Notes: generated by a model from the sequence alone, not told the origin. 7,799 nucleotides of DNA from Proteobacteria bacterium UBA1847 (GCA_002338605.1 DDIP01000206.1:1-7799), one strand, 5' to 3'; positions 1 to 6,740 are shown, numbered from the stretch's first letter. Numbers and translations are program-made.

Positions 1-315
1 GATCTCGATATCGAGAAATTCCTGTCGCTGGGGCAAAGCCGGGCGGGCAAGGTATTGCCGCTTTCGATGGCCGTCGCCGGCAACGGGCTGAAAGCGTTTC
101 CGGGACTGGGTACCGTCGCCGGGGGTCTGGCGCATGCGGTTGCGTACGGACTGATATTCGATGCACTCGGGCGCAGCCTGGTGCTGACCCTGTCACGCCA
201 CGGTGAACTGGTTCCGGAAACAGCCGCCAAAGAATTCGAGGAAGGTATCAGTGAGCATTTGGAAGCGGGCGTTCGACGCGTTGCCAAGATGGCGCTGGAA
301 GAAAAAACCAGCTGA
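1..315 (+). CDS. DUF697-like (YcjF-type) membrane-associated protein, C-terminal part only
   Basis: The reading frame is open from base 1 to a TGA at 313-315, so only about the last 104 residues are seen and the start lies upstream. The visible part has a hydrophobic Gly/Ala-rich stretch with a PGLGTVAGG core followed by an Ala/Leu-rich segment, then a charged amphipathic C-terminus (KEFEEG... RRVAKMALEEK). This pattern is what I associate with DUF697/YcjF-type proteins, which partner or are fused to GTPases and sit at the inner membrane. Support from context: the next gene encodes a GTPase whose own C-terminus has a similar layout, and this tail can be aligned by eye with it (LKxxxxGL..., hydrophobic segment, then charged helix). 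The missing N-terminal part could be a second GTPase domain or a plain YcjF-like protein; the window cannot say. An internal TTG at 55 is in frame but is not needed as a start. Confidence 0.6.
   Translation, partial: DLDIEKFLSLGQSRAGKVLPLSMAVAGNGLKAFPGLGTVAGGLAHAVAYGLIFDALGRSLVLTLSRHGELVPETAAKEFEEGISEHLEAGVRRVAKMALEEKTS
238..245 (+). promoter_or_regulatory. Ribosome binding site fixing the GTPase start at GTG 251
   Basis: GAGGAAGG lies 5 bases before the GTG at 251, inside the coding sequence of the upstream gene. It is the best Shine-Dalgarno match in this part of the window. It favours GTG 251 over the more upstream GTG at 203 and the TTG at 281, which lack a comparable site. Confidence 0.7.
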
Positions 316-1606
316 GGAATCCGGCGACGAAGGCGCAGGGCACCTGAGTCTCGCGCGCGAGAGCCTGCGTGACCTCATCAATGACAAGCGACTTCCCGAC
401 GGCGTACGAGAATCGCTCGCGCACGACTACGCGGCCGTGCAGGCAATGCTCGACAAGATCGAACACGGGCACTTGCATATTTCTGCTTTCGGTCGAGTCA
501 GTACCGGAAAATCCTCGCTTCTCAATGCGCTGATCGGCGAGGCCCGATTTTCTGTCAGCCCTTTGCACGGGGAGACAAAGCTGTCTTCCATGCAGTCGTG
601 GAACGAAACTGAAGCAGGTGGAGTTTTTCTTATCGACACGCCCGGCCTTGATGAAGCAGGCGGTGAAGATCGCGAAGCACTGGCGAAAGAAGTAGCCGGG
701 CGCTCCGACCTGGTCATGTTCGTCGTCGACAGCGACATCACTGACACGGAACTTGATGCACTGAAAGTCGCAATGGCCCAGGGACGACCGATATTGCTGG
801 TGTTAAACAAGTCAGACCTTTACACGCGCGAAGAGTGCGAGGCGCTGTTGACGTCCTTGCGGGCCAAAACAGACGGCATTATCGATCCAGCGCACATCAT
901 AGCTGCTGCGGCTCAACCTCGACCACAGATCGTGATCGACGTCGATGCAGCCGGGAACGAACGCGAGACATTGCGCGAGCGTGAGCCGGATATCGAGGCA
1001 CTGCGATTAAAACTGTGGGAGATCCTGGAAGCCGAAGGTAAGACGCTTGCTGCGCTCAATGCGAGCCTGTTCGCATCCGACCTGTCGGATCAGGTCGGCC
1101 GCCGTATCCTCGCTGCAAGACGTGAGCTCGGTGAAAGACTGGTGCGCACGTACTGCATTTCAAAAGGCATCGCCGTTGCATTCAACCCGGTTCCGGTCGC
1201 CGACCTGTTTGCCGCCGCCTTTATCGATGTCGGGATGGTCGTGCACTTGTCGAAAGTCTACGATCTGCCGCTGAACAAGACCGAAGCCGGTTCGATCGTC
1301 AAGGTCATCATGGCGGAGTCCGCCGCACTGATGGGCACCGTCTGGGCGCTGCATTTCGTCTCAAGCGCATTGAAAGTCGGTACCGTCGGGCTGTCGACGA
1401 TACTGACTGCCGGCGCGCAGGGTTCGATTGCCTACTACAGCACCTATCTCGTCGGCCAGGCAGCGGCGAAGTATCTTGCAAAGGGCAAGTCCTGGGGAGA
1501 CGGTGGGCCCAAGTACGTGGTCAAGCAGATACTCGATTCGTTGGATCGGGACACGGTTTTGCGTGACGCCAAACGCGAGATCCAGGCCCGCCTGCGAATG
1601 CCCTGA
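251..1606 (+). CDS. Era/HSR1-type GTPase with C-terminal DUF697-like domain
   Basis: From GTG 251 the product is 451 residues. A basic, Trp-rich N-terminus (MSIWKRAFDALPRWRWKKK) precedes a complete small-GTPase domain: P-loop GRVSTGKSS at residues 81-89, a likely switch I Thr at 109, DTPG at 129-132, and NKSD at 186-189 for guanine specificity. Residues from about 285 on form a second domain with a FNPVPVADL motif (about 311-319), Gly/Ala-rich hydrophobic stretches and a charged final helix, as in DUF697-containing GTPases. Family knowledge suggests GTP hydrolysis at the inner membrane, possibly stress-related (compare the YcjX/YcjF pair), but the exact role is unknown. The gene starts 65 bases inside the previous gene in another frame, which suggests translational coupling, and ends 5 bases before the ATL gene. 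The GTPase call is firm; the DUF697 label rests on layout and motif recall. Confidence 0.87.
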   Translation: MSIWKRAFDALPRWRWKKKPAEESGDEGAGHLSLARESLRDLINDKRLPDGVRESLAHDYAAVQAMLDKIEHGHLHISAFGRVSTGKSSLLNALIGEARFSVSPLHGETKLSSMQSWNETEAGGVFLIDTPGLDEAGGEDREALAKEVAGRSDLVMFVVDSDITDTELDALKVAMAQGRPILLVLNKSDLYTREECEALLTSLRAKTDGIIDPAHIIAAAAQPRPQIVIDVDAAGNERETLREREPDIEALRLKLWEILEAEGKTLAALNASLFASDLSDQVGRRILAARRELGERLVRTYCISKGIAVAFNPVPVADLFAAAFIDVGMVVHLSKVYDLPLNKTEAGSIVKVIMAESAALMGTVWALHFVSSALKVGTVGLSTILTAGAQGSIAYYSTYLVGQAAAKYLAKGKSWGDGGPKYVVKQILDSLDRDTVLRDAKREIQARLRMP

Positions 1607-1611
1607 AGGCT

Positions 1612-1971
1612 ATGGATCGCGATACGAGAATGCAGCGCATTTGGGAGACAATCCAGGATATCCCCAAAGGCACGGTCGCAAACTACGGGCAGATCGCCGA
1701 GATAGCGGGTATTCCGCGCGGTGCGCGACAGGTCGGCTATGCCCTGCGACACTCACCGAAAGACTTGGAGTTGCCCTGGCACCGCGTGCTGACGTCCTCG
1801 GGCAAGAGCGCTTTTGATCCCGATAGCAGGCATTTTAGAATGCAATGTGATCGCCTCGCCGACGAGGGAGTGCCAATGATCAACGGCAAGGTCAATATGG
1901 ACAAATATCGCTGGGAACCGGCACTCGACGAGTTGCTCTGGAAACCGAGTTCGATGTGGGACGAAACGTGA
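1612..1971 (+). CDS. atl: Alkyltransferase-like protein (ATL, MGMT fold without catalytic Cys)
   Basis: This 119-residue protein has the DNA-binding domain of O6-methylguanine-DNA methyltransferase. It has IPKGTVANYGQIAEIAGIP with Tyr25, then GARQVGYAL with the base-flipping Arg at residue 39, and PWHR at residues 55-58 where the methyltransferase has PCHR. Trp56 replaces the alkyl-accepting Cys. ATL proteins bind O6-alkylguanine, flip it out and pass the lesion to nucleotide excision repair rather than repairing it directly, so this one should act as a cytoplasmic damage sensor. Y25, W56 and R39 fall at the same numbers I recall for yeast Atl1. The C-terminal extension (DKYRWEP...) is usual for bacterial members. 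ATG 1612 sits 5 bases after the GTPase stop with a closely spaced AAGG; ATG 1630 (residue 7) is a possible alternative. The stop overlaps the next gene's start by 4 bases (GTGA). Confidence 0.9.
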   Translation: MDRDTRMQRIWETIQDIPKGTVANYGQIAEIAGIPRGARQVGYALRHSPKDLELPWHRVLTSSGKSAFDPDSRHFRMQCDRLADEGVPMINGKVNMDKYRWEPALDELLWKPSSMWDET

Positions 1972-3305
1972 GCATCCGGCAAAAACTGCGAACACAAGTC
2001 CTGCGCCTGATGCTGGATCGTCGGGTTGTTGATGCCAGGCGCTGGCTCAGGGACGCGCGATACCGGTTCAGCAAGGACGGCCATGTCGTTTCCGTTTTCC
2101 TGCAAATCGACGACCCCTATTCCTACATCCTGTCGCATTTTTTGCCGAGTCTCGAGGAGCACTATGAAATTGAATTGCGTGTCTACCTATCAAAAGCAAT
2201 AGTCGATGGCTACCAGCCGGCTCCCGATATGCTGGTCGAATACGCCATTGTCGATTGCAGACGACTGGCGCTCGAACTTGGCATTCCGTTTCTGGACAAA
2301 GCCCATCTGCCGCCGACCGAATATCGGGCGGGCCTGTCCGACGCCGTTGCCGCCAGTGCAGGCAGCGATGCGTTTACCGGTGAACTCTTCGAAGCACTGG
2401 AAATCTACTGGCGCGGCGATGCATCGGCGGCAGCGCAAATCAGCAAGTCGGCGCCCCGTCATGGAGCGGCCAATGCGCTTATCGAGGGGTCGCAGGAATC
2501 GTTGAGCCGGCTGGGGCACTACAACAGCGCAATGCTTCACTGTGCGGGTGAGTGGTACTGGGGTGTCGATCGCCTGCACTATCTGACCGATCGCCTCGAT
2601 GCGTTGGGCATGTCGAGAAGCCAGTCGCCCGAACCCCACTTGAAGTCGATACGGCAGTCGATGCGATTTTCCTTGCCGGTCAAGCCGCCAGCAGCCGGGC
2701 AAGCATTGCCGCCCATTGAATACTTTCATTCATTCCGCAGTCCGTACTCTTACCTGGCACTGCACAGCACGTTTGGGATCGCGGACGCCTACGGAATCTC
2801 GGTGAAAATCCGACCGGTGTTGCCAATGGTGATGCGAGGGATGGCCGTACCTACCCCTAAGTTGCTCTATATTGTCAACGATGCCAATCGCGAGGCACAG
2901 CGGCGTCGCATTCCGTTCGGCAATATCGCCGATCCCGTTGGTGCAGGAGCGGAACGCTGCCTTGCCGTTTTTCTCTATGCGGATTCCGAGAAGCGCGGTC
3001 GTGAGTTTGTTTTGCATGCGGGCCGAGCCATCTGGTCCGAAGCCATCGATGTGTCGACGGATAAAGGCATGCGAAAAGTTACCGGCCGCTGCGGCCTGTT
3101 CTGGCCAGGGGTCAAACAGGCGATGCAAAGCGACGACTGGCGGGCGACAATCGAGAGCAATCGCGAATCCATGATGCGCGACGGGTCCTGGGGTGTGCCG
3201 ACCATCCGTATGGGCGATCTGGTACTTTGGGGCCAGGACAGAGACTGGCTGCTGGCACGGCACATTGAAGAACTTTGTGACACAGGGGATGGAATACTCG
3301 TATGA
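1968..3305 (+). CDS. Tandem DsbA/2-hydroxychromene-2-carboxylate isomerase-like protein
   Basis: From GTG 1968 the product is 445 residues, with no obvious signal peptide. After a basic N-terminal helix (about 1-36) come two thioredoxin-fold domains of the DsbA/HCCA-isomerase/GST-kappa type. Domain 1 opens with a beta strand and DPYSY at 49-53 and closes with WGVDR at 198-202. Domain 2 opens with SPYSYLA at about 258-264 and closes with GVPT at 409-412 and WGQDR at 421-425, the usual family ending. Both have Pro-Tyr-Ser in place of CxxC, so disulfide exchange is unlikely. The S-P-Y-S-Y-L form is typical of HCCA isomerases, which use glutathione, so a glutathione-dependent isomerase or transferase role is plausible but the substrate is unknown. 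Domain 1 is more degenerate (no GVP; GHYN there instead) and may be structural. GTG 1968 was chosen over GTG 1956 because it gives the GTGA overlap with the ATL stop and has GGGAC about 5 bases upstream. Its own stop overlaps the hydrolase start. Confidence 0.82.
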   Translation: MSIRQKLRTQVLRLMLDRRVVDARRWLRDARYRFSKDGHVVSVFLQIDDPYSYILSHFLPSLEEHYEIELRVYLSKAIVDGYQPAPDMLVEYAIVDCRRLALELGIPFLDKAHLPPTEYRAGLSDAVAASAGSDAFTGELFEALEIYWRGDASAAAQISKSAPRHGAANALIEGSQESLSRLGHYNSAMLHCAGEWYWGVDRLHYLTDRLDALGMSRSQSPEPHLKSIRQSMRFSLPVKPPAAGQALPPIEYFHSFRSPYSYLALHSTFGIADAYGISVKIRPVLPMVMRGMAVPTPKLLYIVNDANREAQRRRIPFGNIADPVGAGAERCLAVFLYADSEKRGREFVLHAGRAIWSEAIDVSTDKGMRKVTGRCGLFWPGVKQAMQSDDWRATIESNRESMMRDGSWGVPTIRMGDLVLWGQDRDWLLARHIEELCDTGDGILV

Positions 3306-3802
3306 CGATGGTCATTTTTTCACATGGGCAGGAGAGCGGGCCCTGGGGAACCAAGATTCGCGCGATGGCGGAACGCGTTCGGGAAATGGGGTGCGAGGCG
3401 GACAGTATCGACTACCAGGGTATCGCCGATCCGACCGAACGTGTCGACAAACTGCGACGAGAATGTGCGGACATTTCGGAAAAACTGATCCTCGTGGGGT
3501 CCAGTATGGGCGGACATGTCGCGACTGCGGCGGCGGATGCGCTGGGGGCTGCGGGCCTGTTTGTTCTGGCACCAGCCTATTATATGGAGGGTTTTGAAGA
3601 GCTCACGCCACCTCCGCAAGCCATGCCGATTTGCATTGTGCACGGCTGGCATGATGATATTGTGCCCGTTGAAAACAGTATTCGATTCGCTCGGGCGTGT
3701 TCTGCAACATTGCACCTGGTCGATGGCGATCATAGATTGACGCAGAACATCGGCGAGATCAACGAATACCTGGCGCAATTCATAATGAACATTACTGATT
3801 AA
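3302..3802 (+). CDS. Small alpha/beta hydrolase
   Basis: This 166-residue protein has the compact alpha/beta hydrolase layout. An N-terminal strand ends in FSHGQESGP, which should carry the oxyanion-hole backbone. The nucleophile elbow is GSSMGG with Ser68. The acid lies in HGWHDDIVP (Asp118 by comparison with HGxxDxxVP), and the His is in DGDHRL (His144). The triad is complete and the length fits the small serine-hydrolase group with YqiA- or RBBP9-like and Tex30/KANL3-like members. It is predicted cytoplasmic, with no signal peptide. It probably acts on a small ester or thioester; the substrate is not readable from sequence. ATG 3302 overlaps the previous stop by 4 bases (ATGA), with a GGGGATGGA purine tract just upstream. 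ATG 3308 is an alternative two codons in. Co-translation with the HCCA-like gene suggests related pathways, which is inference. Confidence 0.85.
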   Translation: MTMVIFSHGQESGPWGTKIRAMAERVREMGCEADSIDYQGIADPTERVDKLRRECADISEKLILVGSSMGGHVATAAADALGAAGLFVLAPAYYMEGFEELTPPPQAMPICIVHGWHDDIVPVENSIRFARACSATLHLVDGDHRLTQNIGEINEYLAQFIMNITD

Positions 3803-3808
3803 AAAAAT

Positions 3809-3816
3809 GAGAGGGA
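3809..3816 (+). promoter_or_regulatory. Ribosome binding site fixing the lipoprotein start at ATG 3825
   Basis: GAGAGGGA ends 8 bases before ATG 3825. It sets the start there rather than at the in-frame ATG 3807, which would place six extra residues before the lipoprotein signal and would have this site inside the gene. The surrounding AT-rich DNA (3781-3807, including a CATAAT at 3781-3786) could hold an extra promoter, but I find no matching -35 box. Confidence 0.7.
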
Positions 3817-3824
3817 TAGTAACA

Positions 3825-4145
3825 ATGAAACAATTATTGATTTTGATCGCGAGTCTTGCCCTGTTCGCCTGTGGTGGCAACGATGCCGGCGATAAAGCGG
3901 AATCGGCAATGGATTCGGCGAAAGATGCTGCCCATGATGCGATGGATGCAACGAAAGACGCGGCCGATGATGCCATGGATTCGGCAGGTGATGCGATGGA
4001 CGAAGCTGGCGACATGCTTGAAGAAGGCAAAGACAAAGCCGAAGACATGGCGCATGACGCGATGAATAAGGCCGAAGAGGTTGGTGACAAGCTGAAAGAG
4101 AAGGCTGAAGAAACAGAAAAGGCAATCGAAGACGCGACCGACTAA
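3825..4145 (+). CDS. Small acidic lipoprotein of 11-residue amphipathic repeats
   Basis: The product is 106 residues. A short basic start (MK) and a hydrophobic stretch lead to the lipobox LFAC, with Cys16 as the predicted lipidated residue. Gly follows at +2, so there is no Asp retention signal and sorting to the outer membrane is expected. After a short GGNDAG linker, almost the whole mature chain (about 91 residues) is seven consecutive 11-residue units, each beginning with Ala and most carrying Asp/Glu at the third place and charged residues at the seventh and eleventh. I count about 31 acidic residues against 10 Lys and no Arg. The pattern predicts a long amphipathic helix like those of LEA group 3 proteins and apolipoproteins, so membrane-surface binding, desiccation or envelope-stress protection are possible roles, all inferred. 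It is the last gene before the terminator, 22 bases after the hydrolase. I do not recognise a named family. Confidence 0.85.
   Translation: MKQLLILIASLALFACGGNDAGDKAESAMDSAKDAAHDAMDATKDAADDAMDSAGDAMDEAGDMLEEGKDKAEDMAHDAMNKAEEVGDKLKEKAEETEKAIEDATD
3906..4136 (+). repeat. Seven in-frame 33-base units coding 11-residue repeats
   Basis: Starting at the GCA codon 3906, the protein divides without gaps into seven 11-residue units, each starting with Ala: AMDSAKDAAHD, AMDATKDAADD, AMDSAGDAMDE, AGDMLEEGKDK, AEDMAHDAMNK, AEEVGDKLKEK, AEETEKAIEDA. The first three are closest to each other at both protein and DNA level (GCx ATG GAT at each start), while the last four have drifted toward Glu/Lys. Only two residues remain before the stop. 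The period suits an 11/3 helix rather than a heptad coiled coil. Confidence 0.85.
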
Positions 4146-4171
4146 GCACGGCGACAGCAAGCTACACCAAT

Positions 4172-4203
4172 ACGGTGGCAGTCACTGACTGCCACCGTTT
4201 TTT
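4172..4203 (+). terminator. Rho-independent terminator closing the first operon
   Basis: A perfect 11-base inverted repeat has left arm ACGGTGGCAGT at 4172-4182 and right arm ACTGCCACCGT at 4188-4198. The loop is CACTG, whose end bases can pair to extend the stem by one. It runs into six T residues (4198-4203). It begins 26 bases after the lipoprotein stop. There is no A-run on the left side, so it should act on the plus strand only. Confidence 0.95.
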
Positions 4204-4274
4204 CGTTTTGGCTGTCGAAAAAAGTGAAAAGTCAACGGTCTGCTGCGACGATCTTTTGGGTAGACTTGTCCGCC
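4204..4274 (+). promoter_or_regulatory. Leader and probable promoter region of plsB-trhO
   Basis: These 71 bases lie between the terminator and the plsB ATG, so the plsB promoter is most likely here. The only -10-like hexamer I can point to is TAGACT at 4261-4266 (4 of 6 bases of TATAAT), and no good -35 box lies 16-18 bases before it. If that hexamer is real, transcription would start 1-3 bases before ATG 4275, giving an almost leaderless mRNA. That would fit the lack of a convincing Shine-Dalgarno site; the nearest is GGG at 4258-4260, 14 bases away. This is a weak assignment. Confidence 0.3.
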
Positions 4275-6740
4275 ATGAACATCGCAGGTCTCATTTTTCG
4301 GCCCCTCTACTGGTCGGCAGGCAAGGTGTTCTCGATGTGGGCGCGCCCCGCGATTCAGCCGGAGGCGCCCGCCGAGCTCATCGGCGATACTGACGCGGCC
4401 GTCTGCTATGTTCTTGAGACCGGCGGCCTTGCCGATGTACTTGCTCTTGAGAAAGCCTGCGCGACGCACGGGCTGCCGTCGCCAACAGAATCATTTGAAT
4501 TCTGCGGGGTTCGTGAATCCAACCGTTTCGTTGTCATGCGGCGGCTCAAGGGCTTCTGGACGCGTCGACCGAGTGCTGCGAGTTCGCAGCGACTGAAGCG
4601 CCTGATTGTCGGTGCGGAGAACTGTGAGCAGGAATTGCTGCTTATCCCGGTAGCAATTTACTGGGGGCGTTCGCCCGAGAAAGAACGATCTTTTTTCAAG
4701 ATCCTGTTTTCGGAGAACTGGGACGTCATCGGGCGTACCCGAAAGTTCTTCGCCACGCTGCTGCATGGCCGGGATACCTTACTGCGCTTCAGCGAAGCCT
4801 TGCCGATTCGATCAATTTGCACCGGGGATATCGAATCGTCGGTTGCCGTGCGCAAGGTTTCCCGCATCCTGCGCGTTCACTTTCGGCATCGTCGTACAGC
4901 GACCGTCGGGCCTGACCTGTCGCATCGCCGTACCCTTGTCAAACAGGTGCTTCGAGCGCCGTCTGTGCGCCGGGTTATCAACGCTGAAGCTGGCGATGAT
5001 ATCCGCAAACAGGAGCTGGCACGTCGCAAGGCGGAAAAGTACGCACTCGAAATTGCCGCAGATATCTCTTACCCGACGATCCGTGTGCTGGTTCGTGTCC
5101 TGCGCTGGCTCTGGAATCGAATCTATGACGGTGTGGAACTGAACCACATGGACCGCCTTCACCAGGTCGCCGAGGACAAGGAAGTCGTGTATGTGCCTTG
5201 CCATCGCAGTCATATCGACTACCTGCTGCTTGGCTACGTAACCTATGAATCCGGTTTGCATTTGCCGCATGTTGCCGCCGGTATCAACCTGAACATGCCC
5301 ATCGTCGGCGGCATATTGCGGCGTGGTGGCGCATTCTTCCTGCGCCTAAGCTTTAAGGGAAACCGGTTGTATGCCGCCGTTTTTGATGCCTACATCCACG
5401 AGGTACTGGTCAAAGGCCACTCGATGGAATACTTCATTGAGGGCGGCCGGAGTCGCACCGGCCGTTTGCTGACACCGAAGGGCGGCATGCTGGTCATGAC
5501 AGTTAACTCCTATGTCAAGAATCCGCAACGGCCGATCGTTTTCGTGCCGGTTTACTTTGGTTACGAAAAACTCATCGAGGGCGATGCGTTCATCAGCGAG
5601 CTTGCGGGCGCGGAAAAGCAGAAAGAGTCGATTGGCGGCCTGATCAGGTCGATCAAGTCGCTACGCGATCATTTTGGCAAGGTGTATGTGAATATTGCCG
5701 AACCGATTGAGCTTGCGCCAATGCTGGATCGGATGCACCCGACCTGGCGTGAACACAAATCGGGCAATGGCGAGCGGCCGTCCTGGCTGGGTGATGTCGT
5801 TGACGAACTTGGCGCCCAAATCATGCAGGGCATCAACTCGGCCGCCGCAGTCACACCGATCAGCTTGCTTGCTTACGTTTTGCTGGCGACGCCGAAGCAG
5901 ACCATTGGCCTTGGTGAGCTGCGCCGTCAGCTCGAACTCAGCCTCAAAGTCCTGAAGCGATTCCGATACTCGGAGCTGGTCACGATGCCGGAGGCCAGCG
6001 CCGATGAAATCATCGCGCATGGTGAACAGCTCGAGGTTATCAGTCGCTCAAGCCATCCGATGGGCGAGGTCATACACATGACTGAGCACAACGCCGTCCT
6101 GATGACCTATTTCCGAAACAATATCCTGCACCTGCTGGCGGTGCCGGCGTCAGTGGCCTGCTGTTTCATCCAGGGGCGACAACTCGAACATACCGAGTTG
6201 CAGCGACTGATCCGACTGATTTACCCGTTCATGAAAAAAGAGCTGTGCATGAAGTGGGAGTATGACGACATCGACGATGTGACGACAGAAGCTATAAAGT
6301 CCCTGGTTGAGCTGGAATTATTGACCTGTTCTGCCGATAAGAAATCCCTGGTTCGACCGCCGGCCGGCTCTGAAAAGGCCTTTCAGTTGTTGATGCTTGG
6401 CCAGTCGATGGTGCCGATGTTGCAGCGGTTCTACCTGGCAATAGCGATTCTGATTCGAAACGGCTCCGGCGTTCTGTCGCGACAGCGGCTGGAGACGATG
6501 TGCCAGCAAAGTGCGGAACGATTGTCGATGATCTATGGCCTGCATTCGCCGGACTTTTTCAACAAAAGTTTGTTTCATGATTTCATTCGCACGCTCGAAA
6601 GCCTTGATGTATTACGTAAAAATTCCGACAATCTGATCGAATTCGATGACGACCTCACCAACATTGGTATCGACGCACGGTTGGTGCTGGGCGAGGAAAT
6701 TCGCCACAGCATCCTGTCACTGACCGTTACAGAAAAATGA
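4275..6740 (+). CDS. plsB: Glycerol-3-phosphate 1-O-acyltransferase PlsB
   Basis: PlsB transfers a fatty acyl group from acyl-CoA or acyl-ACP to the sn-1 position of glycerol-3-phosphate, the first step of phospholipid synthesis, at the inner membrane. The four acyltransferase motifs are all present and in order: HRSHID at residues 310-315 (catalytic His310 and Asp315), GGAFFLRLSFKGN at 351-363, EGGRSRTGR at 389-397, and PIVFVPVYFGYEK at 420-432. From ATG 4275 the protein is 821 residues, close to the roughly 807 of the E. coli enzyme, and His310 sits within a few residues of the E. coli position. An in-frame GTG at 4224 would add 17 residues unlike the family, so ATG 4275 (MNIAGLIFRPLYW) is preferred despite the poor ribosome site. 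The gene stands first after a terminator and overlaps trhO by 4 bases. It is intact, with no missing key residue seen. Confidence 0.96.
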   Translation: MNIAGLIFRPLYWSAGKVFSMWARPAIQPEAPAELIGDTDAAVCYVLETGGLADVLALEKACATHGLPSPTESFEFCGVRESNRFVVMRRLKGFWTRRPSAASSQRLKRLIVGAENCEQELLLIPVAIYWGRSPEKERSFFKILFSENWDVIGRTRKFFATLLHGRDTLLRFSEALPIRSICTGDIESSVAVRKVSRILRVHFRHRRTATVGPDLSHRRTLVKQVLRAPSVRRVINAEAGDDIRKQELARRKAEKYALEIAADISYPTIRVLVRVLRWLWNRIYDGVELNHMDRLHQVAEDKEVVYVPCHRSHIDYLLLGYVTYESGLHLPHVAAGINLNMPIVGGILRRGGAFFLRLSFKGNRLYAAVFDAYIHEVLVKGHSMEYFIEGGRSRTGRLLTPKGGMLVMTVNSYVKNPQRPIVFVPVYFGYEKLIEGDAFISELAGAEKQKESIGGLIRSIKSLRDHFGKVYVNIAEPIELAPMLDRMHPTWREHKSGNGERPSWLGDVVDELGAQIMQGINSAAAVTPISLLAYVLLATPKQTIGLGELRRQLELSLKVLKRFRYSELVTMPEASADEIIAHGEQLEVISRSSHPMGEVIHMTEHNAVLMTYFRNNILHLLAVPASVACCFIQGRQLEHTELQRLIRLIYPFMKKELCMKWEYDDIDDVTTEAIKSLVELELLTCSADKKSLVRPPAGSEKAFQLLMLGQSMVPMLQRFYLAIAILIRNGSGVLSRQRLETMCQQSAERLSMIYGLHSPDFFNKSLFHDFIRTLESLDVLRKNSDNLIEFDDDLTNIGIDARLVLGEEIRHSILSLTVTEK

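Noticed and set aside
203..250. Upstream GTG 203 as the GTPase start
   Set aside because: It adds 16 residues with no family pattern, deeper inside the previous gene, and has no ribosome site. GTG 251 has GAGGAAGG at ideal spacing.
1428..1817. A 129-codon plus-strand frame spanning the GTPase end and the ATL start
   Set aside because: It runs out of frame across two motif-supported genes, has mixed low-quality composition and no family signature.
1612..1971. Calling this gene a methylated-DNA-cysteine methyltransferase (ogt)
   Set aside because: The PCHR catalytic Cys is Trp56, so it cannot accept the alkyl group. ATL is the right name.
2190..3263. Two long minus-strand frames (2190-2729 and 2730-3263) opposite the tandem HCCA-like gene
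   Set aside because: They are Arg/His/Gln-rich translations of the complement of a gene with clear domain motifs. The codon bias of the plus-strand gene keeps the opposite frame open.
1968..3305. A thiol-disulfide oxidoreductase (DsbA) role
   Set aside because: Neither domain has CxxC at the active-site position and there is no signal peptide, so only the fold is shared.
3320..4090. A 256-codon open frame on the minus strand covering the hydrolase and lipoprotein genes
   Set aside because: It is very rich in Ser/Ala because it reads the antisense of the 33-base repeat and the hydrolase. It has no recognisable motif or ribosome site, and it lies opposite two well-supported genes.
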